8,432 nucleotides of DNA from CAYMJO01 sp964391305 (GTDB taxonomy: Bacteria > Patescibacteriota > CALEFQ01). The notes below the pieces were generated by a model. The model was given only the letters and a program-made list of their open reading frames with translations. It made no database searches and had not been told where the DNA came from. This document shows positions 1 through 5,314 of the stretch, one piece after another. Where the stretch lies: positions 1 through 8,432 of the forward strand of contig CAYMJO010000040.1 of NCBI GenBank assembly GCA_964391305.1, read 5' to 3'. Every line of letters starts with the position of its first letter. Within the stretch, counting starts at the first letter, position 1. Made by a program: the position numbers and the translations under genes.

Positions 1-71
1 GGCGATTGTGGATGAGGCGGCGGGGGCGGAGGGGTTCCCCCCATGTTTCCCCCTATATTGTTTTGTTCCAT
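1..71 (-). CDS. Start of an unidentified protein with proline-rich N-terminus (partial, runs off left edge)
   Basis: Read leftward from the ATG at 71-69, the frame stays open to the window edge and encodes a short Asn/Gly stretch (MEQNNIGG) followed by GGT, six consecutive prolines and HPQS. Two other ATGs are in the same frame: 80-78 (three codons earlier) and 44-42. A GAAGGG motif lies about 11 bases before the 71 start and only 2 bases before the 80 start, while AGGGGG lies 4 bases before the 44 start, so the true start is open. A GC-rich proline-coding run beside an AT-rich spacer fits a real coding edge. Low-complexity proline-rich N-termini often precede a membrane segment or folded domain, but that part is outside the window. 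The function is unknown. The gene is divergent from the DUF3048 gene. Confidence 0.5.
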   Translation of the reverse strand, partial: MEQNNIGGNMGGTPPPPPPHPQS

Positions 72-144
72 AGTTTTCATTTCCCTTCTTTGGTTTATTT
101 TTAATTGTTGTAATTTTTTACAAAGACAAACGTTATATACTAAT

Positions 145-193
145 GAGGAGAAGGATAATATGAATTATTTATCAACATCTTAACAAAAGATGT
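145..193 (+). other. Tiny ORF (160-183, seven residues) with strong SD, stop codon inside a hairpin
   Basis: GAGGAGAAGG at 145-154 lies 5-9 bases before ATG 160-162, an excellent Shine-Dalgarno arrangement. The frame encodes MNYLSTS and stops at TAA 181-183. The last codons overlap a perfect 7-bp hairpin: ACATCTT at 175-181, loop 182-186, AAGATGT at 187-193. A leader-peptide-like arrangement ahead of the gene at 302 is possible, and a TATACT at 136-141 could serve as a -10, but no matching -35 is visible. With so few codons this may equally be chance. It is recorded because nearly all real genes in this window lack an SD. Confidence 0.2.
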
Positions 194-202
194 GAGTTTA
201 AG

Positions 203-211
203 TTATCCACA
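203..211 (+). promoter_or_regulatory. DnaA-box match
   Basis: TTATCCACA at 203-211 is identical to the classical DnaA-box consensus. A one-mismatch relative, TTATCAACA, lies 34 bases upstream in the same orientation (169-177). Both are in the AT-rich divergent intergenic region. Two sites without dnaA or dnaN in view do not define an origin, and they could instead regulate transcription or be chance. Confidence 0.3.
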
Positions 212-244
212 CCTCATGTTAATTATATCATAAAAATGTGGGAG

Positions 245-273
245 TGGACAATTCTGCTGATTTTTGGTAATAT
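245..273 (+). promoter_or_regulatory. Sigma-70-type promoter for the DUF3048 gene
   Basis: TGGACA (245-250) and TAATAT (268-273) are separated by exactly 17 bases, and a TG at 265-266 gives an extended -10. Transcription would begin near 280, leaving a leader of about 20 bases before the ATG at 302. Confidence 0.5.
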
Positions 274-301
274 AAATTTTAGTATTTGAATTTTTAAAAT
301 T

Positions 302-1618
302 ATGCCAAGCATGGATATAGCTCCAAAAGCTAAACGTACAAATAAAGTTCAGTTTGATAAAAAAGAGACTGAAAAATTGAAGAAAGCTTTGGAAGGTAGT
401 AACAAGCCTTCCAATTTTGGTCAAAATGGTGGAAGCAAGAAATTTTTTCAAAAGAAATTTTGGAAAGAATGGACCAAGGGAGAGAAGGCTGTTTTTCTGG
501 TTGTTTTAATTGCCGCGGCGTCCGTTGTTGGTTTTTTGCTTTACCGGTTTTATTATATGAAGCCAAAGCCTTCGAAACCAGAAGTACAGATCGAGGAGAA
601 AGGCTCGGAAGGTCCCATGATGAAAAGTCCGTTGACCGGTATAGATGTTCCAACCGCGAATGCCAAGCAGACGCCAATGATGGTTATAATAGAGAATCTT
701 TCGACAGTGCGCCCGCAGTCTGGAATGTCTAAGGCAGATATTATATATGAGTTTTTGGCGGAGGGTGGAATTACGCGTTTCGGCGTTGTGTTTGGCACCA
801 ATGATGTTACGGAGCCCGATTTAATAGGACCTGTGAGGAGCTTGAGATCGTATTTTATTCCCATTTCGCTTGAGCTTCTTGCGCCGGTGTATCATGTCGG
901 TGGCGCTCCAAATGCCCTCGAGCGCGCTCGCGAGTGGGGCATGCGTGATGTGAACCAATTCTTCGATGCCAAGTATTTCTGGCGCGACAGCGCCGTGAAT
1001 GGACAGGGATCGCCGCATAATGTGTGGACTAGAATGCCGGAGACTAAGCTTGCGATACATAATCATTGGCCGACCGATGACGCGGTCAATATTGATGCGT
1101 GGAAATTCAAAAATGAAGCGTTGATTGCCGAACGTGGAAATATTTCCAACATTATAGTTCCTTTTTCATCCGGCAATTATAACGTTCGCTGGCAATATGA
1201 TAGTAAAAAAAATCGTTTCGATCGTTTCAATTTTGAGGAGGCTCACACCGATCGCAACAACAAAGAACAGCTAACCGCGAGAAATATTGTTGTGCAATAT
1301 TGCGGTGTTGGCGGGCTTACGGGAGATGATAAAGGAAGACTTGAAATTCAAAATGATCAGGGCGAAGGAGACGCTTTAGTTTTCTATGATGGCAAGGTTA
1401 TTGAGTCCACTTGGAAAAAGTCTGATAAAAATACCCGCACAAAATTTTATAAAAGAGGAACTACGGAAGAGGTCGAATTTATTCCGGGAAACTTTTGGAT
1501 AGAAGTTGTGCCGACGGATAAAGAGGTTACATGGGAAGATGGGAACGGGAAAACGGAAGAAGGCGCGTCGGGTGAAGCTTCGGAGACTGGCGAGACAACG
1601 GGCTATGATGAACTGTAA
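302..1618 (+). CDS. Membrane-anchored DUF3048 (YerB-like) protein
   Basis: The 438-residue protein has a basic cytoplasmic N-terminus (1-62), one hydrophobic segment (about 63-85, AVFLVVLIAAASVVGFLLY), and a Pro/Lys-rich linker. The DUF3048 N-terminal domain follows (about 109-256, with SPLTGIDV, ENLSTVRPQSG, ADIIYEFLAEGGITRF and GPVRSLR), then the C-terminal domain (about 280-405, ending near PGNFWIEVVP). The tail is acidic and Gly/Glu-rich. The family includes Bacillus YerB, a lipoprotein of unknown biochemical role. Here no lipobox Cys is present, so an uncleaved signal anchor would place the domain outside the membrane. ATG 302 was chosen because the leader is short and the frame is open; ATG 311 is an alternative. 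No SD is seen. The gene stands alone, convergent with prmC. The family call is firm; the molecular function is not known. Confidence 0.9.
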   Translation: MPSMDIAPKAKRTNKVQFDKKETEKLKKALEGSNKPSNFGQNGGSKKFFQKKFWKEWTKGEKAVFLVVLIAAASVVGFLLYRFYYMKPKPSKPEVQIEEKGSEGPMMKSPLTGIDVPTANAKQTPMMVIIENLSTVRPQSGMSKADIIYEFLAEGGITRFGVVFGTNDVTEPDLIGPVRSLRSYFIPISLELLAPVYHVGGAPNALERAREWGMRDVNQFFDAKYFWRDSAVNGQGSPHNVWTRMPETKLAIHNHWPTDDAVNIDAWKFKNEALIAERGNISNIIVPFSSGNYNVRWQYDSKKNRFDRFNFEEAHTDRNNKEQLTARNIVVQYCGVGGLTGDDKGRLEIQNDQGEGDALVFYDGKVIESTWKKSDKNTRTKFYKRGTTEEVEFIPGNFWIEVVPTDKEVTWEDGNGKTEEGASGEASETGETTGYDEL

Positions 1619-1656
1619 AAAATAATATCTGCCAGTCGTAGCTTCGTCTTGGCAGG
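1617..1656 (-). terminator. Possible terminator for the rpmE-prfA-prmC operon (leftward)
   Basis: Read leftward, CTGCCA (1655-1650) pairs with TGGCAG (1634-1629) across a 15-base loop and is followed by ATATTATTTTTT down to the end of the DUF3048 gene. The stem is only 6 bp and the T-run is interrupted. Read rightward it is a hairpin 10 bases after the DUF3048 stop, without a T-run. Confidence 0.35.
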
Positions 1657-1807
1657 AGACAATTTTAAGTGTTCCTCCCAAGAGTGATCAGCAGATGGAT
1701 GGCAGGTCGTCCTAATTGTTGATTTCTAAGCGATATTGATGAAATATCTGGGGTAACTGAAACGCTCTCGCATTCTTGTCCTGCTTTAATTTCGGCGTGC
1801 GAGTAAA

Positions 1808-2680
1808 TTACAGCGTTATTTTTAAGACTCGATTTTTGTTAGCGAGGTCTTTTTTTATTTGGATTTTTGATTTTGGGAAAAGCGCCGTGATATATTTTTT
1901 GAGAAAATCTTTTTGCTCGTGGCCTATTTCCGCCAATATGAGAGAATTTTTTATATTATAGTCTTTTATCTGATCAAAAAATTCTTTGTAAATTTCAGTG
2001 CCGTTTTGTCCCCCATAAAGGGCAAGCCTTGGCTCTTTTTTAATAGAATAAAAAAGTCTTGGATATTCGTTTTCAAAAGCCTCATCAAGATCGTTGAGGT
2101 AGGGAAGATTTGTCGCGATCAAAAGATTTTCTTTTGGAGCAACTGTGTTTTTTTTGAAAATAGAATCAAGAAGATGTCCCTTTTGGAAGTTGATTCTATT
2201 GTTAACAAGATGCTTTATCGAATTTAACTTGGCGATGCGAAGCGCGGGACCCGAGATATCCGTTGCGATATAGAGGTGTTCTGGCAGATGCTTGGCGATG
2301 GAAACGGCGATATTGCCAGATCCAGTGCCAATGTCGACGATGTGTGACATCCTTTTGTTGCCCAAAGCTTCTTTGATCGTTTCCTCGACGAGAATTTCCG
2401 TTTCCGGGCGCGGGATGAACACGGACTTATCAACATAAAATTCAAGGCCGTAGAAATCCTTTTTATTTGTGATATACGCAATGGGCTGATACTTGAGCCT
2501 GTGGCGCTTGAGGCGTTCAAGCTCTTTGAGCTGTCCTATTGTAAGCTTGTGCTCTGGATGCGCGAGGACGAAGGTGCGGTTTTTTCCAATTATATGCGCG
2601 ATCAAAAGCTCGGCATCGAGTGCCGGTGTTGTTGAGACGCTTTGGAAAGAGAGAGTTAATTCTCGGAGAAGATCTAACAT
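1808..2680 (-). CDS. prmC: Peptide chain release factor N5-glutamine methyltransferase
   Basis: PrmC (HemK) transfers a methyl group from S-adenosylmethionine to the glutamine of the release-factor GGQ motif in the cytosol. From ATG 2680 the protein is 290 residues, a normal length. The N-terminal helical domain contains DAELLIAHIIGKNRTF. FIPRPETEILVE lies at about 88-99 and the SAM-binding DIGTGSGN at about 116-123. The substrate-glutamine loop, usually NPPY, reads NLPY here (about 191-194). A TTG at 2701 would add seven residues; ATG was preferred because MLDLLREL lines up with the usual PrmC N-terminus. Neither start has an SD. The gene follows prfA by about 53 bases, so enzyme and substrate are encoded side by side, an order common across bacteria. 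Identity is secure, the start less so. Confidence 0.93.
   Translation of the reverse strand: MLDLLRELTLSFQSVSTTPALDAELLIAHIIGKNRTFVLAHPEHKLTIGQLKELERLKRHRLKYQPIAYITNKKDFYGLEFYVDKSVFIPRPETEILVEETIKEALGNKRMSHIVDIGTGSGNIAVSIAKHLPEHLYIATDISGPALRIAKLNSIKHLVNNRINFQKGHLLDSIFKKNTVAPKENLLIATNLPYLNDLDEAFENEYPRLFYSIKKEPRLALYGGQNGTEIYKEFFDQIKDYNIKNSLILAEIGHEQKDFLKKYITALFPKSKIQIKKDLANKNRVLKITL
1824..1858 (+). terminator. Possible rho-independent terminator for the DUF3048 gene, inside the 3' end of prmC
   Basis: AAGACTCG (1824-1831) pairs with CGAGGTCTT (1843-1851), leaving one bulged G, across an 11-base loop. A run of T follows at 1850-1856. On the opposite strand the stem is followed by A-rich sequence, so it acts rightward only. 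It overlaps the last codons of prmC, which fits a tight convergent pair. Confidence 0.4.
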
Positions 2681-2699
2681 AGCATGTTGAAATTTGTGC

Positions 2700-2756
2700 A
2701 AGATTTAAAGTTTAAGAGATAAAAAATCATTTCTTAAATTTGAGATTTTAAATCTT
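2700..2756 (-). other. Nested AU-rich hairpin between prfA and prmC
   Basis: The outer arms AAGATTTAAA (2700-2709) and TTTAAATCTT (2747-2756) are perfect 10-base complements. The inner arms TTTAAGA (2711-2717) and TCTTAAA (2732-2738) are perfect 7-base complements. The structure covers the prfA stop and the optional TTG start of prmC. No T-run follows in the leftward direction, so this is not a classical terminator. Confidence 0.45.
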
Positions 2757-3786
2757 TTTTATCTTCCTCTTCAAGTTTCGATATAGCTGGATCGAGCTTG
2801 CCGTTCAGAATTTCCCGCAGGTTTTTCAATGTCAGTTTTATTCGATGGTCAGTCATGCGGTCTTGCGGAAAATTGTACGTTCTGATTTTTTCGCTGCGAC
2901 TGCCTGTGCCTATCTGCATTTTGCGCGCGCTTGCTTCTTCTTTTGCTTTTCTTTCTTCTTCCGCCGCAAGCAAACGGGAACGTAAAACTTTAAGGGCTCT
3001 CTCTCTGTTTTTAATCTGTGATTTTTCGTCTTGGCAGGAGACGACTGTGTTTGTCGGAAGATGTGTTACTCTGACTGCGGAATCTGTGGTGTTCACGCTT
3101 TGCCCGCCGGGACCACTTGATCGGAAAACATCTATGCGAATGTCCTGCGGATCAATTTTGAAATCTGTTTCTTTCGCTTCGGGGAAGACGGCGACCGTTG
3201 CCGTTGAGGTATGTACTCTGCCGGACTTCTCGGTTTTCGGCACGCGCTGGACTCTATGGACGCCGCTCTCGTATTTCATCTTTTTAAAAACGTCATCTCC
3301 CTTGACTTCGAAGATTACTTCTTTGAATCCGCCGATTCCGGTTCTGTTCGAATTTATTAGATTGATTTTCCAGCTTTTGTCTTCCGCATATTTTGAGTAC
3401 ATTCGGAAAAGATCTGCGGCAAAAAGCCCTGCTTCGTTTCCGCCCGCACCGGCGCGTATTTCCATTATAACATCTTTTGAATCATTTGGGTTTTTGGGAA
3501 GGAGTGCGTATTCCAATTCTTTCTTCAGCTCTTGCTTTTGTTTTGTCAAATTTGCTATTTCTTTCTTTGCCTGCTCTTTCATTTCAGGGTCTTCCAAGAG
3601 CTCCTTTGCGCCCGCGAGGTCTTTTTCTGTTTTTTCAAGCTCGTCGATTTTTTCTACAGTTTCTTTGAGTCCCGCATGTTCTTTCGCGATTTTTTGGTAT
3701 TTTTGCGTATCCGAAGAAAGATCGGGCGTGCTTAGCTGATGAGTCAGATCTTCGTACCTTGATTTTAATTGTTTGTAACTCTCCAT
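2734..3786 (-). CDS. prfA: Peptide chain release factor 1
   Basis: RF1 recognises UAA and UAG in the ribosomal A site and triggers hydrolysis of peptidyl-tRNA. The protein is 350 residues, close to the usual ~360. It has an N-terminal coiled-coil domain (about 1-95), the family segment EIRAGAGGNEAGLFA (about 109-123), and HRVQRVPKT (177-185), whose PKT is the PxT codon-recognition tripeptide. The catalytic GPGGQSVN is at 225-232, with GGQ at 227-229, then CQDEKSQ at 251-257 and a C-terminal YNFPQDRMTDHR. The PxT tripeptide identifies RF1 rather than RF2, whose tripeptide is SPF. It is the middle gene of rpmE-prfA-prmC, and PrmC downstream is expected to methylate the GGQ glutamine. The ATG at 3786 has no SD (upstream reads GATACAAGA). 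The identification is firm. Confidence 0.97.
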   Translation of the reverse strand: MESYKQLKSRYEDLTHQLSTPDLSSDTQKYQKIAKEHAGLKETVEKIDELEKTEKDLAGAKELLEDPEMKEQAKKEIANLTKQKQELKKELEYALLPKNPNDSKDVIMEIRAGAGGNEAGLFAADLFRMYSKYAEDKSWKINLINSNRTGIGGFKEVIFEVKGDDVFKKMKYESGVHRVQRVPKTEKSGRVHTSTATVAVFPEAKETDFKIDPQDIRIDVFRSSGPGGQSVNTTDSAVRVTHLPTNTVVSCQDEKSQIKNRERALKVLRSRLLAAEEERKAKEEASARKMQIGTGSRSEKIRTYNFPQDRMTDHRIKLTLKNLREILNGKLDPAISKLEEEDKKDLKSQI

Positions 3787-3810
3787 TCTTGTATCTTAAA
3801 TCTTACCCAA

Positions 3811-3864
3811 AATGCTCTCCGAATGTTGCAATAATTTAATATTACCACATCTTCGAAGAGCATT
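3811..3864 (-). other. Long imperfect hairpin between rpmE and prfA
   Basis: AATGCTCT at 3811-3818 and AGAGCATT at 3857-3864 are perfect complements. Pairing continues inward through one G-U pair and CGAA/TTCG, then a 2-base bulge and three more pairs (about 16 bp in all) around an AT-rich loop. It begins about 16 bases after the rpmE stop and ends about 25 bases before the prfA start. No T-run follows leftward, so a processing, stability or translation-control element is more likely than a terminator. Confidence 0.5.
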
Positions 3865-3879
3865 CTAATTTTTAGGGAG

Positions 3880-4161
3880 TTATTTTTCTACTTTTTTTGC
3901 GATTTTTGCCGCTTTTACTTTTTCTCTTTTTTTTCGTTTACTGCGAATCGGCAATTTCGATTTCTTTGAAATGCGTTCTTTGAATTTGTCGACTCTTCCT
4001 GCGGTGTCTACAAGTTTTGATTTTCCGGTGTAATATGGATGACACGCCGAACACACTTCGATTTGGATTTCCGGCTTTGTAGAGCCAACTTCAAAACTAT
4101 TGCCGCATGAACATGTGACTTTTGCTTTTTCGTGGTATTTGGGATGAGTCTTTGCTTTCAT
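3880..4161 (-). CDS. rpmE: Large ribosomal subunit protein bL31, with extended basic tail
   Basis: The protein is 93 residues. The core (about 1-64) has the bL31 signatures HPKY, TCSCGN, VCSACHPYYTGK and DTAGRVDKF. Four cysteines are present as C17-x-C19 and C37-x2-C40, so this is the zinc-binding type rather than the Cys-less paralogue. bL31 bridges the two ribosomal subunits near the central protuberance. Residues 65-93 are an added Lys/Arg-rich tail; standard bL31 is about 66-75 residues long, and the tail probably contacts rRNA. It is the first gene of the leftward operon, 72 bases from the predicted transcription start. The ATG at 4161 has no SD (CAATCTCT precedes it). Confidence 0.96.
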   Translation of the reverse strand: MKAKTHPKYHEKAKVTCSCGNSFEVGSTKPEIQIEVCSACHPYYTGKSKLVDTAGRVDKFKERISKKSKLPIRSKRKKREKVKAAKIAKKVEK

Positions 4162-4193
4162 AGAGATTGATTGTTTGAATTATTTGAAATATC

Positions 4194-4209
4194 TGCCGGA
4201 CGTCAGGCA
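4194..4209 (-). repeat. GC-rich hairpin in the rpmE leader
   Basis: TGCC (4194-4197) and GGCA (4206-4209) flank an 8-base segment containing the palindrome GACGTC. It lies between the predicted rpmE transcription start (near 4233) and the ATG. It resembles the other GC-rich TGCC/GGCA palindromes in the window. The stem is short. Confidence 0.3.
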
Positions 4210-4239
4210 ATTCGAGCATTTCCAACGTCTCAATCGTCA

Positions 4240-4268
4240 ATGATATTATTTTTTTTTAAAAGTGTCAA
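4240..4268 (-). promoter_or_regulatory. Promoter of the rpmE-prfA-prmC operon
   Basis: Read leftward, a perfect TTGACA (4268-4263) is followed after 17 bases by TATCAT (4245-4240), one base from the -10 consensus. Transcription should start near 4233, giving a leader of about 72 bases. Confidence 0.65.
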
Positions 4269-4281
4269 ATAAAAGAGAACC

Positions 4282-4310
4282 TTGCTTTTTTTAAAAAAAG
4301 ATATTATACT
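4282..4310 (+). promoter_or_regulatory. Promoter of the rpsB-tsf cluster
   Basis: TTGCTT (4282-4287) and TATACT (4305-4310) are 17 bases apart. The spacer includes a perfect 16-base palindrome (4285-4300): C, seven T, seven A, G. The rpmE -35 box lies 13 bases to the left facing the other way, so the two translation operons diverge from one compact control region. The start is expected near 4317. Confidence 0.65.
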
Positions 4311-4316
4311 CACTTA

Positions 4317-4508
4317 TAGTTTAATTGTGGCTTATTTAGCGTTGATTAAACTTATTTGATAAACTTTCCCGCTCACCGTTTGGAGGATCCATGCCTTCGG
4401 GCGGGGAATCAATTTAATTATTCATATTTCCCGATCATTTGGCTCCTGTTCCGCTGGACGGAACTTACAAATGGAATGACGGAAATAGAAGCCCAAGGAG
4501 AAACTACA
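4317..4508 (+). promoter_or_regulatory. Structured 5' leader of rpsB, candidate S2 autoregulatory region
   Basis: About 190 bases separate the predicted transcription start from rpsB, the longest leader in the window. Stem 1 is TTCCCGC (4366-4372) with GCGGGGAA (4401-4408), one base bulged; it competes with a GCC-TTCG-GGC tetraloop hairpin (4393-4402). Stem 2 is bipartite: CATTTG (4436-4441) with CAAATG (4468-4473), an asymmetric internal loop, then GTTCCG (4448-4453) with CGGAAC (4459-4464). The SD AAGGAG sits at 4495-4500. In several bacteria rpsB mRNA leaders bind S2 to repress rpsB-tsf. Whether this leader does so is inference, and no match to a named leader family is claimed. Frames upstream of 4509 are not S2-like. 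Confidence 0.45.
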
Positions 4509-5189
4509 ATGAAAATTCCTACTCTCGAGGAAATGCTCGAAGCGGGTGTGCATTTTGGACATCAGGTTTCCAGATGGCATCCGAACATGAAGCCGTATAT
4601 ATTCACGGTAAGAAACAACGTTCACATCATTGATCTACAGCAGACACAAGACAGGCTGAAAGAAGCTTGTGATTATGTGAAAGGTGTAGTGTCAAAGAAT
4701 GGGACGGTTGTTTTTGTAGGGACGAAGAGACAGGCTCAAGATATTATAGAGAAAGCCGCAAAGCGATGCGGTATGCCTTACGTTACCGAACGTTGGCTTG
4801 GCGGCACTTTCACCAATTTCAGTTCAATTAAAAAACAGATCAACAAACTTAAGGATTTGGAAAAAAAGAGAGAAGCTGGAGAGCTGAAAAAATATACAAA
4901 AAAAGAACAGGTGGATTTTGACAAGGAAATAGAAAGGCTTGAGAGATTTTTTGGTGGATTAAAAAGCATCAAAAATCTTCCGAATAGTATATTTGTTGTG
5001 GATCTGCGAGAGGATAAGAACTCGGTTGCAGAGGCTCGCAAAAAGGGCGTCAATATTATTGGTTTGTGCGACACGAACGCTAATCCTCGATTGGTAAACT
5101 ATCCAATTCCTTCCAATGACGATGCCGTCAAAGCCATAGGAATAATTGTAAATGCCGTTGCTGATGCTATTATTGAAGGGAAAAAATAA
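4509..5189 (+). CDS. rpsB: Small ribosomal subunit protein uS2
   Basis: The protein is 226 residues, normal for bacterial S2. Signatures are LEAGVHFGHQ (10-19), RWHPNMKPYIF (22-32), IIDLQQT (40-46), VGTKRQAQ (70-77), ERWLGGTFTNF (94-104), the coiled hairpin around 106-148, VVDLREDKNSVAEA (163-176) and LCDTNANP (186-193). It joins the 30S subunit late and helps hold S1 and mRNA. The ATG at 4509 was chosen because AAGGAG lies 8 bases upstream and MKIPTLEEML matches the usual N-terminus. The frame is open back to 4356 (ATG 4476 also in frame), but those residues are unlike S2. It is the only conventional gene here with a textbook SD. It is the first gene of the rpsB-tsf pair found in most bacteria. 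Confidence 0.97.
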   Translation: MKIPTLEEMLEAGVHFGHQVSRWHPNMKPYIFTVRNNVHIIDLQQTQDRLKEACDYVKGVVSKNGTVVFVGTKRQAQDIIEKAAKRCGMPYVTERWLGGTFTNFSSIKKQINKLKDLEKKREAGELKKYTKKEQVDFDKEIERLERFFGGLKSIKNLPNSIFVVDLREDKNSVAEARKKGVNIIGLCDTNANPRLVNYPIPSNDDAVKAIGIIVNAVADAIIEGKK

Positions 5190-5198
5190 GTTGATTCA

Positions 5199-5232
5199 CC
5201 GCTTGCGGACTCTGCCATGGCAGGGTTAGCGG
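5199..5232 (+). repeat. GC-rich compound palindrome between rpsB and tsf
   Basis: Two adjacent perfect palindromes occur: CCGC-TT-GCGG (5199-5208) and CTGCCATGGCAG (5212-5223). An alternative outer stem pairs CCGCT (5199-5203) with AGCGG (5228-5232) around the second palindrome. It starts 10 bases after the rpsB stop in an otherwise AT-rich 125-base gap. It has no T-run, so it is not an obvious terminator. Confidence 0.45.
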
Positions 5233-5314
5233 CGGGAAAATAGACACAAGCCTTTTTGTTGATTGACTGAATTAGCTGGATCAATGACTTAATTAACTTA
5301 GTAAGTTTAAAATA

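Noticed and set aside
284..299. 16-base match to 7914-7929 (ATTTGAATTTTTAAAA)
   Set aside because: It is made almost only of A and T in AT-rich spacers, so chance is a sufficient explanation.
203..451. Leftward open frame across the DUF3048 start
   Set aside because: It covers the promoter and first codons of a well-supported gene and has low-complexity Phe/Asn composition.
1732..1748. GATATT-GATGA-AATATC hairpin in the DUF3048-prmC gap
   Set aside because: Weak AT-rich 6-bp stem without a T-run; no function suggested.
2798..3739. Long (313-codon) open frame antisense to prfA
   Set aside because: It lies entirely over a clearly functional RF1 gene; the composition is Ser/Phe-rich as expected for a complement of Lys/Glu-rich coding sequence.
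4392..4402. TGCCTTCGGGC shared by the rpsB leader and the tRNA-Tyr variable arm
   Set aside because: A UUCG-capped short stem is a common stable RNA motif and does not show common origin.
4356..4508. N-terminal extension of S2 by 51 residues
   Set aside because: The residues are unlike S2, the region is palindromic leader, and AAGGAG marks ATG 4509.
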